From: Myxococcales bacterium
GTDB lineage: Bacteria > Myxococcota_A > Bradymonadia > UBA7976 > UBA1532
DNA length: 64,000 nucleotides
Assembly (NCBI GenBank): GCA_020633465.1
Contig: JACKDN010000018.1
Span: forward strand, 62,001 to 126,000
Reading direction: 5' to 3'
Positions 20,275 through 29,697 of the stretch are shown here, piece after piece. Positions within the stretch are counted from its first letter, which is position 1. The number at the start of each line of letters is the position of its first letter. The translations under genes and the position numbers were made by a program. The notes below the pieces were generated by a model, which ran no database searches, was not told where the DNA came from, and saw only the letters and a program-made list of their open reading frames with translations.

Positions 20275-20625
20275 ATGAGAAGCTCGTCGATGCGCCGGGG
20301 CCTGGCCCCGCTGATGCTGGCCGGCGCGGCGCTGATGGCGCCCCTCGCGGTCGGGGCGCAGGAGGCCGAGGCGCCCGCCGCCGCGGCGCCGGCGACGGCG
20401 GACGCGCCGCCGCCCGCCGCCCAGAGCGCCTTCCAGGTGTCGGAGGGGCTCGAGGCGATGCGCTACCGGCACCTCTGGATCGCCTATGGTGTCATCTGGC
20501 TGTTCGTGTTCGGCTTCGTGTGGCGCAACTGGAAGCTCGAGCGCGCCACCAGCCGCGAGCTGGACGCCCTCGAGGCGCGCATCGGTGATCTGGAAGGCGG
20601 CGCGGGAGTGAAGGTCGATGGGTGA
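20275..20625 (+). CDS. ccmD: CcmD-like small membrane protein
   Basis: The ATG at 20275 gives 116 residues. A signal-like N-terminus and a Pro/Ala linker are followed by one membrane helix (about residues 69-87, AYGVIWLFVFGFVW) and a charged helix with ELDALEARI. The helix plus Glu/Arg-rich tail is the pattern of the alternative CcmD family found just after ccmC; CcmD helps release holo-CcmE. The N-terminal signal and linker make it longer than usual CcmD proteins. Its 3' end overlaps the next small gene by eight bases. Confidence 0.75.
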   Translation: MRSSSMRRGLAPLMLAGAALMAPLAVGAQEAEAPAAAAPATADAPPPAAQSAFQVSEGLEAMRYRHLWIAYGVIWLFVFGFVWRNWKLERATSRELDALEARIGDLEGGAGVKVDG

Positions 20626-20776
20626 CTTGATTCAGGCGCCGCCCGCCACGCACCTGGTGTACGTGCCCTTCGTGCTGTTCATCGGCGTCGTGATCGGCTT
20701 CGTCATCGGCCGCAAGGCCGGCAAGCGGGACGGTCAGGCCGAGCTGCTCGGCGGCGGAGACGACGAACTGCTGTGA
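20618..20776 (+). CDS. 52-residue single-pass membrane protein in the ccm operon
   Basis: An ATG at 20618, overlapping the end of the CcmD-like gene by eight bases, opens a frame of 52 codons ending at TGA 20774-20776. Ten polar residues precede a membrane helix of about 20 residues with Gly/Val packing (FIGVVIGFVIG). A basic GRKAGKR segment and an acidic C-terminus follow, giving a predicted N-out, C-in topology. The overlap and the hydrophobic pattern make it a real gene in my view. I do not recognise a family; a second CcmD-type or stabilising subunit is possible. Confidence 0.6.
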   Translation: MGDLIQAPPATHLVYVPFVLFIGVVIGFVIGRKAGKRDGQAELLGGGDDELL

Positions 20777-20780
20777 CGCG

Positions 20781-23441
20781 TTGACCCCCGCCGCCGCCCG
20801 GAGCGACCGGCCCGCGCGGGCCATGGCGCTGGTGTGGGCGCTGGCGGTGGCCAGCTGCGTCTTCGCCCCGCGTCTCGCCGAGGCGCGCCCCCCCGCGTGG
20901 CCCCAGATGCGGCTGCCGGCGCTGCCCGCGCCCCTGCGCCAGGCGGGGTTGGCCGATCCCGCCGAGGCCGAGCAGCGCGCCACCCGGGCCCTGGCCGCCA
21001 CCGACGATCCGAGCGCGCAGGGCCTGGCCTACCTGGCCCGCGGCCTGGCCCGCTACCGCATGGGCCGCTATCGCAGCGCCGCCGCCGATCTGGCCCGGTC
21101 GGCCGAGCGCCCCACGCACAACACCGATCTGGCCCGCTTCTTCGAGGCCGAGTCCCACTTCCACGCGGGCGACTACGCGCGCGCCGAGCGCCTGCTGCGC
21201 CGCTTCGATCGCAGCTTCCGCGACTCGTGGTGGCGCCACCGCGCCCGCATGCGCCTGGCCGACACCTTGCTGGGGCAGGGGAAGACCGCCGAGGGCGTGC
21301 GGGCGTTGACCCGGCGCCTGGACACCTACCCCGAGTTCCCCCACCACGCCTCGGCCTGGAGCGCGCTGGCCGAGGCCGAGCGCGGCCGAGGGCGCCTCGA
21401 CCGCGCCGCCGGGTGGCTGCGCCGCATCCTGCGCACCTACCCGGGCGATCCCCTCAGCCTGACCGCCCGCCGCGACCTCGGGGCGCTCGAGGCGCAGGGG
21501 GCCGAGGCCCCGACGCCGGCCGCGCAGGCGCTGTACGAGGCCGGCGCCGATCTGCGGCAGCGCAAGTTCTTCCACCCGGCGCTGGCGATCCTGCAGGCGC
21601 TGCTGACCGATCCCCGCGTCGACCGCACCCTGCGCCGCCGGGTGCGCTACCAGATCGGCCGCACGCTGTTCCAGATGGAGCGCTTCGGCGAGGCGGTCGA
21701 CACCTTCGACGGCCTCGCCGCCGAGGTCGGGCAGGGGCGCTGGCGCCGCCAGATGCTGCGCTGGAAGAGCAAGGCGCTCGAGGGCCTGGGTCGCTACGAC
21801 CAGGCCGCCGAGGCGCTGATCGACGGCTCGACCGTCAACACCGAGAACCCGCCGCCCGAGGTGCTCGAGCGGGTGGGCTGGCTGTACTTCAACGGCGCCC
21901 GCTACGAGGACGCGGCGCGGGTGTTCGGCGAGCTGTACCGGCGGGGCGGCGCGTGGCGGGGCAAGACGCGCTTCATGCGCGTCTGGCTGGCGTATCGGCT
22001 GCACGACTACGAGGTCGCGGCCGAGGGCTTCAAGCGGCTGCAGGCGGCCAGCAGCTGGCGGCCGGCGCGCTATGGCTATTGGCTGGCGCGCACCCTGGTG
22101 CACCAGGGCGAGATCGAGGCGGCGGTGGACACCTACCGGGGCATCATCACGTCGGCGCCGCTGAGCTACTACGCCTACCAGGCGCGCGCGCGGCTCGAGG
22201 AGCTCGGGCGGCCGGCCGAGCCCGAGCCGGCGCCGGAGATCGATCCCGACATGGTCGAGGCGCTGCAGACACCCCCCGAGATCGGCGAGGGCTGCGAGGA
22301 CGACGACCTCGCGTGCCTCACCGCGCACGGCGGTGACCGACCCGGCGACGCCCCGGGCGTGGGCGCCGAGGCCGAGGCCGAGGTCATGACCGCGGTGGCG
22401 CCGCAGAGCAACCGGACCCCCGACACCGAGGCCCCCCCGGCGGGCCGGCCGGCGCGGCGCGTGCCGCTCGCGCCGCAGTCGGCGCTGCCGCCGGCGCACG
22501 TGCTGCTGGCGCCGCTGGTCGAGGCGGGCGGGCGCGCGATGCCGGGCCTGCCCGAGGCGTGGGAGCTGGCGGCCATCGGCGAGCACCGCTTCGCGCGCCA
22601 GCACCTGCGAGCCTTCGCCGACCGCCTGTCCGCCGTGCGCCGCGGGCGCCCGGTGAAGCACCGCCCCTACGTCGACTACCGCAAGGACGTCGACCGCGCC
22701 GAGTGGGATCGCGAGAACGACGACAAGGCGATGGAGCTCGACCGGCGCACTCGCCGCTACCTACGCCGCGAGACGCGCACCACCGCGTTCTACGTCGCGA
22801 TGCGCGATGCCTTCGCGGCGCTGGACGATCAGCACTACGCCCGCCGCTACGCCCGGCGCGAGGATCGCCCGACCGGGCTGCCGCAGGGCGCCGACAACGT
22901 CGCCTGGCAGCGGCGCTATCCGCGCGCCTTCGAGCAGACCGTGCGCGATCGCGCCGCGCACTACGGCCTCGACCCCTACTTCATCTGGGCGCTGATGACC
23001 GTCGAGAGCAGCTACAACCCGAAGGCGATCAGCCGGGTGGGTGCGCGGGGCCTGATGCAGGTGATGCCCCACACCGGCGGGCTGGTGGCCGATCGCATGA
23101 CCTGGCGCAACTGGGGGCCGGCGCTGCTGTTCGAGCCCGAGGTCGCCATCGAGATGGCCGCCTGGTACTTCCATCAGCTGCTCGAGAAGTTCCGCGGTCA
23201 GCTGCCCCTGGCCATCGCCAGCTACAACGCGGGGCCGCACCGCGTGGCGTCGTGGCTGACCAGCAAGGGGCACCTGCCGCTCGACGAGTTCGTCGAGGAG
23301 ATCCCCTACACCGAGGCGCGCGAGTACACGAAAAAGGTGCTGCGCTATCTGGCGCTGTACCGCCGCATCTACGAGTCGGCCGCCCCCCTGCGGGTGGGGC
23401 AGATCATCGACCCGCGCTTCCGCGACAACATCAACTTCTGA
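20781..23441 (+). CDS. Slt-type lytic murein transglycosylase with TPR-like N-terminal domain
   Basis: A TTG start at 20781 gives 886 residues with a basic n-region and a hydrophobic signal core ending near RLAEA; an ATG at 20823 is an alternative start. Residues of about 50-500 form TPR-like alpha-helical repeats, as in the ring domain of Slt70. The C-terminal goose-lysozyme-like SLT domain has the catalytic Glu742 in TVESSYNP, then GARGLMQVMP and the ASYNAGP motif near residue 815. It should cleave the beta-1,4 glycosidic bond between MurNAc and GlcNAc in the periplasm, leaving a 1,6-anhydro end. It starts five bases after the ccm operon, so it may be co-transcribed. Its end is convergent with the gsp operon. 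Confidence 0.92.
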   Translation: MTPAAARSDRPARAMALVWALAVASCVFAPRLAEARPPAWPQMRLPALPAPLRQAGLADPAEAEQRATRALAATDDPSAQGLAYLARGLARYRMGRYRSAAADLARSAERPTHNTDLARFFEAESHFHAGDYARAERLLRRFDRSFRDSWWRHRARMRLADTLLGQGKTAEGVRALTRRLDTYPEFPHHASAWSALAEAERGRGRLDRAAGWLRRILRTYPGDPLSLTARRDLGALEAQGAEAPTPAAQALYEAGADLRQRKFFHPALAILQALLTDPRVDRTLRRRVRYQIGRTLFQMERFGEAVDTFDGLAAEVGQGRWRRQMLRWKSKALEGLGRYDQAAEALIDGSTVNTENPPPEVLERVGWLYFNGARYEDAARVFGELYRRGGAWRGKTRFMRVWLAYRLHDYEVAAEGFKRLQAASSWRPARYGYWLARTLVHQGEIEAAVDTYRGIITSAPLSYYAYQARARLEELGRPAEPEPAPEIDPDMVEALQTPPEIGEGCEDDDLACLTAHGGDRPGDAPGVGAEAEAEVMTAVAPQSNRTPDTEAPPAGRPARRVPLAPQSALPPAHVLLAPLVEAGGRAMPGLPEAWELAAIGEHRFARQHLRAFADRLSAVRRGRPVKHRPYVDYRKDVDRAEWDRENDDKAMELDRRTRRYLRRETRTTAFYVAMRDAFAALDDQHYARRYARREDRPTGLPQGADNVAWQRRYPRAFEQTVRDRAAHYGLDPYFIWALMTVESSYNPKAISRVGARGLMQVMPHTGGLVADRMTWRNWGPALLFEPEVAIEMAAWYFHQLLEKFRGQLPLAIASYNAGPHRVASWLTSKGHLPLDEFVEEIPYTEAREYTKKVLRYLALYRRIYESAAPLRVGQIIDPRFRDNINF

Positions 23442-23508
23442 GCCCGTGATCCCCGCGGGGAGGGTGCGGGGTTCGGGGGGCGGCGCGCGGGCCGGGCGCC
23501 TGGGCTCA
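23439..23508. other. inverted repeat spanning the two convergent stop codons
   Basis: TGAGCCC (23439-23445) and GGGCTCA (23502-23508) are exact inverted repeats and contain the stop codons of the transglycosylase gene and of gspN. Between them lies a 10-bp palindrome (23451-23460). Together they could act as a bidirectional transcription end, although no T-tract is present. Confidence 0.3.
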
Positions 23509-25119
23509 CTCCTCGGCGGCGCCGCCGTCGGGCTCGGCCTTCTCTTCCCCCTCGGCCTCGCCTTCGCCCTCGGCCTCGACCTTCTCGGCCACCGCCTCGT
23601 CCTCCTCGGGCTCCGGCTCGACCTCGACCTCGACCTCGGTGTCGTCGTCGTCGGCCCCCGCGGCGGGCGTCGGCTTCAGCTTGCCCGCGCGGATGGCCGC
23701 GATGTCGGGCGTGTCGTCGCCGGCGCGCTTGGTGGGCCGCCCCAGCTGCCGCGCGCGGCGCAGCTCTTCGGCGCGATCCCGCACGCGCGCCTTGCGATCC
23801 ACCATCGAGGCCGGCTTGCGCGTCGGCCGCTTCGCCGGGCGCTTGTCGGCGGCGGGGCGCGCGGCCCGAGGCGTCGTCCGGTAGGGGTTCGTCTTGCGCG
23901 GCCGCCACTTGGGCGAGGCCAGCGTGTTGGTCACCGCGAAGCCGGTGAAGCCGTCCCGGTCGGTGCCCTGGCGCAGGTACGGGATGCTGCTCATCGCCGT
24001 CTTGACCTCGCGGTTCTCCTTCACGAACGCGTCGGAGAACTTGAAGCGCAGGAAGGCCCGCGGCCCCCAGCGCTTCAGGTCGTTGGCCAGCTGGATGTAG
24101 CCGCTGATCTCGCCCTCGACGTCCTTGCCGGTGAAGGCGAAGTTCTCGAAGGTCGCCCGGCGCTTGCCGAAGGCCAGCTTGCCCCCCAGCTCGGCCACCC
24201 GCACCGCGGGCACGTCGAAGTAGGGGAAGGCGCCCAGCTTGTCGCTCTCGATGCGGCCGGGGCCGATGCGGGCGTCGGCCACCTTCAGGTCGATGGTGCC
24301 GGTCATGCTGGCCAGCCGCAGCTGGCCCTTGTCGTTGCGGGGGATCTCGACGTCGACCTGCCCCTCGAAGCCGCCGACCAGGGGCAGGGGCAGCACGCTG
24401 CGCAGGACGCTCAGCTGGGCCAGGTCGAGGCCGCCCCAGTGGGCGTCGACGTCCAGCTGCTCGGCGTGGCGGTTGAAGTCCACCTCGATGGTGCCGCCCA
24501 GCAGCGCCGCCTCGACGCGCCCGTCGATGACGCCGCCGATCAGATCGAAGGGCGACACCTTGGCGCGCAGCGACTCCACCAGCAGCGGCTGCGGCCCCGC
24601 CGGGATGGGCGGCGGCTTGTCCTCCTTCGCCTCCTTGGTGTCCTTCGCGGCGGGCTTCTTCTTGCCCGCGGCGACCTTCGCCGCCGCGCCCTTGGCGTCG
24701 TCGCCCGCGGCCTTGGCCTTCGCCACCGCCTCGGCCAGATCCTTCGCGTCGCCGCCCTCCTCGTCGTCGCCCGCGCCGCCCTTGGCCGCCTCGGTCTTCT
24801 CCTTCGCGGCGTCCTCGGCCTTCGCCTTCTTGGCCTCTTCCCAGGCCTTGCGCGCCTGCCGCGCCTCGCGGATCTCGGCCAGCTGCTCGGGGCTCGGGCG
24901 CGGCGTGAAGGTGATGCCCTCGGCCTCGACGCCGGCGAGGCCCCAGGTGGACAGGTGGGTGATGTCGAGGTCGGCGTTGTACTCGTCGGACGCCTTGCGC
25001 ACGAGGTACGCCTTCACCTCGTCGGTGGGCAGCGTCCAGTAGACGAACGCGATCAGCGCCAGCAGGAAGAAGGCCGTGTAGCCCAGGTACTTCAGGGCGC
25101 CTTTCAGGAACGCGACCAT
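23506..25119 (-). CDS. gspN: type II secretion system protein GspN
   Basis: This 537-residue protein has an N-terminal membrane anchor (about residues 10-28) and a periplasmic part with the pattern of GspN: an N-terminal strand block, then repeated beta segments such as GGVIDGRVEAALLGGTIEV and FAFTGKDVEGEISGYIQL. It differs from standard GspN (about 250-300 residues). There is an insertion of roughly 100 residues rich in Lys, Ala and Glu (about residues 75-170), and a Lys/Arg-rich then Glu/Asp-rich tail of about 140 residues. GspN is thought to contact the inner-membrane platform. It is the last gene of the gsp operon and starts one base after the gspM stop. Confidence 0.8.
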   Translation of the reverse strand: MVAFLKGALKYLGYTAFFLLALIAFVYWTLPTDEVKAYLVRKASDEYNADLDITHLSTWGLAGVEAEGITFTPRPSPEQLAEIREARQARKAWEEAKKAKAEDAAKEKTEAAKGGAGDDEEGGDAKDLAEAVAKAKAAGDDAKGAAAKVAAGKKKPAAKDTKEAKEDKPPPIPAGPQPLLVESLRAKVSPFDLIGGVIDGRVEAALLGGTIEVDFNRHAEQLDVDAHWGGLDLAQLSVLRSVLPLPLVGGFEGQVDVEIPRNDKGQLRLASMTGTIDLKVADARIGPGRIESDKLGAFPYFDVPAVRVAELGGKLAFGKRRATFENFAFTGKDVEGEISGYIQLANDLKRWGPRAFLRFKFSDAFVKENREVKTAMSSIPYLRQGTDRDGFTGFAVTNTLASPKWRPRKTNPYRTTPRAARPAADKRPAKRPTRKPASMVDRKARVRDRAEELRRARQLGRPTKRAGDDTPDIAAIRAGKLKPTPAAGADDDDTEVEVEVEPEPEEDEAVAEKVEAEGEGEAEGEEKAEPDGGAAEE

Positions 25120-25120
25120 G

Positions 25121-25732
25121 TCAGGGCTCCACCTCTTCGTTGCGGTACGTCGACACCGTCAGCCGCACCTCGCGCAGCACCTGGCGGTCGGCGGTCAGCG
25201 TCTGCGCGTTCAGCCGCGTGACCTTGATCGGCTCGCGCCGGCTCTCGATGGCCTGCAGGAAGCGCGACAGCTGGTCGAGGCTGATGCGCCGGATGGTGAC
25301 CGTCTGGCTCTCTTCGACCAGGTCGACCACCTTCTTCTTGCTGCCCGCCCGCTTCTTCACCCGCCGATGGTTCTCGGTGAGGAAGCGCTTGTTCTCCTTG
25401 AAGTCCTCGATGGTGAAGCCCAGGCGCTTGGCCTGATCCTCCATCACCCGCACCAGCTTGACGTCGTTGTTGTCCAGCTGCTCCTTCTTGGCGTCCAGCT
25501 TGGCCTTCTCGAGCAGGTAGCTGTCCTTCTGCGCCATCACGTCGGACAGCGTCGTGCGCAGCGTGTCGTTGCGCTCGGCCAGCGCCTGAATCTGCTTGCC
25601 GATGACCAGGTAGATGATCACCGCCAGCGTCAGCACGAACGCGCCGATCAGCGCCCCGACCATCGCCTTCTCTCGCGTCGAGAGCCGGTCGATGAAGTCG
25701 AAGAGGCCCGCGATCCGTCCCTTCTCCGCCAC
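25121..25732 (-). CDS. gspM: type II secretion system protein GspM
   Basis: This 203-residue bitopic protein has a short cytoplasmic N-terminus with the LSTREK motif common in GspM, one membrane helix (about residues 24-46), a coiled-coil segment and a small alpha/beta periplasmic domain. GspM joins GspL in the inner-membrane platform and helps link the GspE ATPase to pseudopilus growth. It sits between gspL and gspN. Confidence 0.85.
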   Translation of the reverse strand: MAEKGRIAGLFDFIDRLSTREKAMVGALIGAFVLTLAVIIYLVIGKQIQALAERNDTLRTTLSDVMAQKDSYLLEKAKLDAKKEQLDNNDVKLVRVMEDQAKRLGFTIEDFKENKRFLTENHRRVKKRAGSKKKVVDLVEESQTVTIRRISLDQLSRFLQAIESRREPIKVTRLNAQTLTADRQVLREVRLTVSTYRNEEVEP

Positions 25733-25744
25733 GTCGCCTCCTCG

Positions 25745-27355
25745 TCAGCCGCAGGTCGACTGGGCCGAGATGCGGAACTTCGTCCGCCCGTCGACCGACT
25801 TCTCGACCCGCTCCTTGTTGACCCGACCCTTGAAGCACGTCGTCTGCCGGATGGCCTCGACGATGCGCTCGACGTCGCCGCCGGACTTGGTGCGCCCGTG
25901 CAGCTGCATGTTGTTGCGGTCGAGATCCACCTCGAGCCGATCCACGTCCACCTCGAGATCATAGGGGATGCGCTCGGACAGCTCGGCCATCACCTGGAAC
26001 GCGCTGACCTCGGGGATGGGGTTGGTCTTCTTCGTGTCCTGGCCCACCACCGTCTGGTACAGCAGCTCCTCGTCCTCGCTCTCGTAGCCCAGCACCTGCT
26101 CGCTGAGCGCCCGCGTCTGCGCCTGCAGCGTCAGGTACTCGGCCTCGAGCACGCGCTTGCGCGACACCGCCACCATCGCGGCCAGCACCACCATCATCAC
26201 CAACGCCACGCCCACCGAGATGAAGCGCCCGCGCAGGAAGCCGAAGTCGCCAGTGTAGGCGTGGTCGCCCTTGCGGAAGTTGAGCTGGCTCTGGTGCTGC
26301 CGGTGGAAGGCGCGCAGGGACAGCGCCAGCGCCTTGGCCACGTAGGGGCGCAGGCTGTCGCCGCCGTCGGCCAGCCGGTTGAAGGGCACCGTCAGCGGAT
26401 CGAGCGCCCGCACCTCGACCTTCAGGGCGTGCTCGAGGAACTCGGGCAGGCCGCGCAGCTGGCTGCCGCCGCCGGTCAGGTACAGCGTGCGCAGCGTGTG
26501 CCCGGTGGTCACCTCGTGGGCGACGATCGAGCGCCGCAGATCGCGCACCGTGGGCGCCAGCGCGCGCCGGCAGGCGTCGCTGATCAGCGTGCGGCGCGAG
26601 GGCCCGTCGACGGTCGCGTCCACCTGCGTGTCGCCGCCGCGCGCCTCGAGGAAGCCCTCGGCCAGCTTGCCGCGCTCGGCCTGCGCCGCCTCGACCTGGA
26701 AGGCCTCGGCCAGCGCCAGCGTCACCTCGCGCCCGCCGCCGGTCACGTCGCGCACCACCACCGGGTGGCCCGCGTCGAACAGCGTGATCTCGGAGTGGTC
26801 GTGCCCGATGTCGACCACCGCCACCGCGGCGTCGAGATCCTGCGGCACGACGTGGTCGTACAGGTTGAAGAAGGACAGGGGACCGATGCCCACCACCTTC
26901 GGATCGATGCCCGCCGCCTGCAGCGTCTCGAGGAAGGCCGCGAAGGGCTCGCGCTTGACGTAGGCCACCAGCACCGTCGCGCCGCCCTCTTCGGTGCGCG
27001 AGGCGATCTGGTAGTCGTAGACCACGTCCTCGACGTCGAAGGGGATGACCTCGTCGAGCTGGAAGGGCAGCACCGCCTCGATCTTCTTCGGCTGATCGAA
27101 GGGCAGCGTCAGCACGGTGGTCGACGCCAGCCCCGGCGGCAGCGCGCACATCAACGTCTCGTTCAGCAGGCCGCGCCGCTCGAGCAGGCGCCGCGCCGCG
27201 GCGGCGATGTCTTCGGTCGACGGCCGCTGATCCGGCGGCCCGTCGACGGGCTCGCTGCCGAAGCCGACGAGCTCGAAGTTGCGGAACGTCGTGACCAGCT
27301 CGCACACCTTCACGGTGTGCGTGCCGAGATCGAGGCCGACAATCTTCGTCGCCAT
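25745..27355 (-). CDS. gspL: type II secretion system protein GspL (PilM-like cytoplasmic domain)
   Basis: This 536-residue protein starts at the ATG at 27355, whose last-base overlap with the end of gspK couples them. The cytoplasmic part (about 1-350) is an actin-like fold as in PilM, with phosphate loops VGLDLGTHTVK (residues 6-16) and VVDIGHDHSE, and an adenosine-type TGGGSQLRG. A membrane helix (about 375-397) and a periplasmic ferredoxin-like domain ending in SAQSTCG follow. GspL anchors GspE to the membrane. The near-complete ATP-binding motifs are closer to PilM than to many GspL proteins, as in other deltaproteobacterial T2SSs. Confidence 0.88.
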   Translation of the reverse strand: MATKIVGLDLGTHTVKVCELVTTFRNFELVGFGSEPVDGPPDQRPSTEDIAAAARRLLERRGLLNETLMCALPPGLASTTVLTLPFDQPKKIEAVLPFQLDEVIPFDVEDVVYDYQIASRTEEGGATVLVAYVKREPFAAFLETLQAAGIDPKVVGIGPLSFFNLYDHVVPQDLDAAVAVVDIGHDHSEITLFDAGHPVVVRDVTGGGREVTLALAEAFQVEAAQAERGKLAEGFLEARGGDTQVDATVDGPSRRTLISDACRRALAPTVRDLRRSIVAHEVTTGHTLRTLYLTGGGSQLRGLPEFLEHALKVEVRALDPLTVPFNRLADGGDSLRPYVAKALALSLRAFHRQHQSQLNFRKGDHAYTGDFGFLRGRFISVGVALVMMVVLAAMVAVSRKRVLEAEYLTLQAQTRALSEQVLGYESEDEELLYQTVVGQDTKKTNPIPEVSAFQVMAELSERIPYDLEVDVDRLEVDLDRNNMQLHGRTKSGGDVERIVEAIRQTTCFKGRVNKERVEKSVDGRTKFRISAQSTCG

Positions 27356-28974
27356 CAGTACTCCCGGTAGTAGACGATGCGGACGGCGTTCTGCCCCGTC
27401 GCCTCGTCGAGCTGCGCGCGGCCCGCCGCCTGCGCCGCCTCGGCGAGGTTGGTCGGCAGGTTCGGGTTCGCCGGCGGGTTCGTCAGGTTCGGGTTCGCCC
27501 GCCGCGTCTTGTCCGCCGCCGAGTCGCTCGTGACGCCGCCCCGCCGAAGCACCGCCATCACCCGCTTCGTCAGGTTGCCCGCCTTTGCCTTCACCTGCAG
27601 GCGCAGCACGGGGCTCTGGAACTCCAGGTCACGGGAGAGCAGCCGCAGCGTCTGCGACACGCTCGCCATCACCTGGTTGTAGTTGTCGATGGTCCAGGTC
27701 GTGCCCTCGGGCAGCAGCGGCCCCAGCGTCTGCGCCTTGCACAGATCGATCTGCTGGGGCGTAATCGGTGCGCCCGCGGCCGCCAGCGTAAGTCGGGGGT
27801 CGTTGGTGCAGATGTAGTTGAGGGGATCCCGCGCGATCTGCTCGAAGTGCTGGCTCGACTTGATGGGCAGCCCCATCAGCGCCTGCAGCTCGCGGATCTG
27901 CCGCGCCTTCACGAACAGCTTGGCGATCACCCGGTACAGCGCGCGCGTCTGCCCGCCCTGCTTCTCGGGATCGGCGTCGTCGTCGGGATCGAGGCTCTGC
28001 GTGCGCAGCCCCTCGCAGCCCGACTTCTGCAGGGCGTTCAGCGGATCCTTCGCCCACAGCATGTCGGCCAGGAGCTCCTCGCTGACGTGGTTCGCGTTCA
28101 GCTTGCCCGACGCGTGCACGCTGATGCGCGGCTTCAGGAACTCGTAGAGCTGGCTGTTCATCCCGGGCAGCAGCCGCAGCTCCTCGGTGCTGTCGAAGGG
28201 CGCGTTCTTGGGCTCCGACCCGCGCACGCGGCTGCGGAAGTAGCCGTCCTCGGACTCGCCGGCGTCGAAGGTGATCTGCCAGTTCAGATCCTCGTCGATG
28301 CGCGTCCGCTGATCGTCGGCGTCCACCCAGTCGATCAGGTTGGCGATGATCTCGCCGCGCGTGTACTTGCGGCCGTCGGCCTGCTCGAACTCGAACACGG
28401 GGTCCAGCCGCCGATCGCACATCATCGCCCGCAGCACGCTGACCACCAGCGTCTGCTCCGGGCAGTTGAGCGAGGGCTCGCCCGGCGCCGCCTGGTTGGG
28501 CGGGCAGCGCAGCGCGTTCAGCGCCAGGAACGACGCCTCGGAGGTCAGCGACAGCTCCTCGATCTCGGCGCCCTGGATGCCCAGGCCCTGCACGTCCTTC
28601 ACCTCGAAGGACAGCCCGCCGATGGGCAGGTCCAGCCGGCTCGACACGAACAGCCCCAAGAGCAGGTTGCACATCTTCTCGGGGTCGACGTTCTTCAGCT
28701 GCTGCGACGCGATGGCGGCCAGCGGGTTGTTCTGCCCGCCGAGCAGCGCCTGCGGATCCAGGCAGGCCCGCGTCAGCGCGATGGCCGTGTCGGCCACCGT
28801 CGTCGCGGTCAGCTCGTCGCGCATGTTCACGCCCGCCATCAGGTGCGTCCGCGTCTGCGCCGAGAACTGCACCAGCACCAGCGCCAGGATGGTGATCGCG
28901 CTGATCACCATCAGCAGGGCCACGCCGGCCCGCTCGCGCCCGCCGCGCCGGCGGGGTCGGTGGATGTCGCGCAT
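27355..28974 (-). CDS. gspK: type II secretion minor pseudopilin GspK
   Basis: The ATG at 28974 is chosen because a strong AAGGAGG sits just upstream; an ATG at 28995 (overlapping the gspJ stop) would add seven residues but has no such site. The 539-residue protein has the prepilin-like N-terminus RAGVALLMVISAITI, which lacks Glu at position +5 as is typical for GspK. A large alpha/beta domain with several Cys and acidic loops follows, larger than in E. coli-type GspK (about 330 residues). GspK caps the pseudopilus tip with GspI and GspJ. The open frame formally extends upstream to 29598 inside gspJ, but that part is shadow. Confidence 0.88.
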   Translation of the reverse strand: MRDIHRPRRRGGRERAGVALLMVISAITILALVLVQFSAQTRTHLMAGVNMRDELTATTVADTAIALTRACLDPQALLGGQNNPLAAIASQQLKNVDPEKMCNLLLGLFVSSRLDLPIGGLSFEVKDVQGLGIQGAEIEELSLTSEASFLALNALRCPPNQAAPGEPSLNCPEQTLVVSVLRAMMCDRRLDPVFEFEQADGRKYTRGEIIANLIDWVDADDQRTRIDEDLNWQITFDAGESEDGYFRSRVRGSEPKNAPFDSTEELRLLPGMNSQLYEFLKPRISVHASGKLNANHVSEELLADMLWAKDPLNALQKSGCEGLRTQSLDPDDDADPEKQGGQTRALYRVIAKLFVKARQIRELQALMGLPIKSSQHFEQIARDPLNYICTNDPRLTLAAAGAPITPQQIDLCKAQTLGPLLPEGTTWTIDNYNQVMASVSQTLRLLSRDLEFQSPVLRLQVKAKAGNLTKRVMAVLRRGGVTSDSAADKTRRANPNLTNPPANPNLPTNLAEAAQAAGRAQLDEATGQNAVRIVYYREY

Positions 28975-28978
28975 GCCG

Positions 28979-28985
28979 CCTCCTT
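28979..28985 (-). promoter_or_regulatory. ribosome-binding site that decides the gspK start
   Basis: The minus-strand AAGGAGG lies four bases upstream of the ATG ending at 28974, and no comparable site precedes the ATG at 28995. The same AAGGAGG precedes gspG (start 31401). Confidence 0.6.
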
Positions 28986-28991
28986 CCAGCC

Positions 28992-29696
28992 TCATCGCAG
29001 CGGGTTGATCGGCGTGCGCACCTTGGGCGCCGCCTGGGTCATGAAGCGCAGATCCGGCCCGCCGTCGGGGGCCGCGAGCACCAGCGTGATGCGCACGATG
29101 CGGGGCAGCGCCTGGTTCTCGTCGCTGTCCCAGTCGCGCCGCCACGCCTCGCCGCCGATCTCGTGGCGCTCGTCCCAGTACTCGAGCTTGAACTCCTTCA
29201 CGCCGTCCAAGAGCGCCCACACCTTGCCGCCGCGATCGGGCCGGTCGTCCACGCGCGTCGACTCGCGGCGGTACAGCGTCTTGCCGCGCTCGTACCCGCT
29301 GTCGCGATCGCTCGACTTCAGCGAATAGCCCACCTCGGCCTGATCGCTCTCGCGCGCGTCCTGGTAGATGGCCAGGTGCGCGGTCGTGGCGAAGTACACC
29401 TCGTCCTCGCTGCCGACGAAGCGCGTCACCACGCGCGGCTCCTGCCCCAGCCGCTCCTCCTCGGTCAGCGGATCGCGCAGGTAGGCCATGCGGAACTCGC
29501 GCATCATGCGCAGCATCACCTGCCGGGCCTCGTGGTAGCGCGCGTTGATGGCCTCGAGCCGCGTCTTGGTGCCGAAGGTCAGCGACATCGTCCGCCACAG
29601 GGCGGTCGACACCCCGAGCAGCAGCGCCAGCGCCACCAGCACCTCGACCAACGTGAAGCCGCGCCGGGCGCGGCGGCTGGGGAACGGGCGGCCCAC
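28992..29696 (-). CDS. gspJ: type II secretion minor pseudopilin GspJ
   Basis: This 234-residue protein has a class III prepilin signal: a basic leader, then GFTLVEVLVALALL with the cleavage Gly and the +5 Glu. The following helix and the beta-rich globular part (KEFKLEYWDERHE and later strands) fit GspJ, which forms the pseudopilus tip with GspI and GspK. It follows gspI directly on the minus strand and overlaps a possible gspK start. Confidence 0.9.
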   Translation of the reverse strand: MGRPFPSRRARRGFTLVEVLVALALLLGVSTALWRTMSLTFGTKTRLEAINARYHEARQVMLRMMREFRMAYLRDPLTEEERLGQEPRVVTRFVGSEDEVYFATTAHLAIYQDARESDQAEVGYSLKSSDRDSGYERGKTLYRRESTRVDDRPDRGGKVWALLDGVKEFKLEYWDERHEIGGEAWRRDWDSDENQALPRIVRITLVLAAPDGGPDLRFMTQAAPKVRTPINPLR

Positions 29697-29697
29697 G

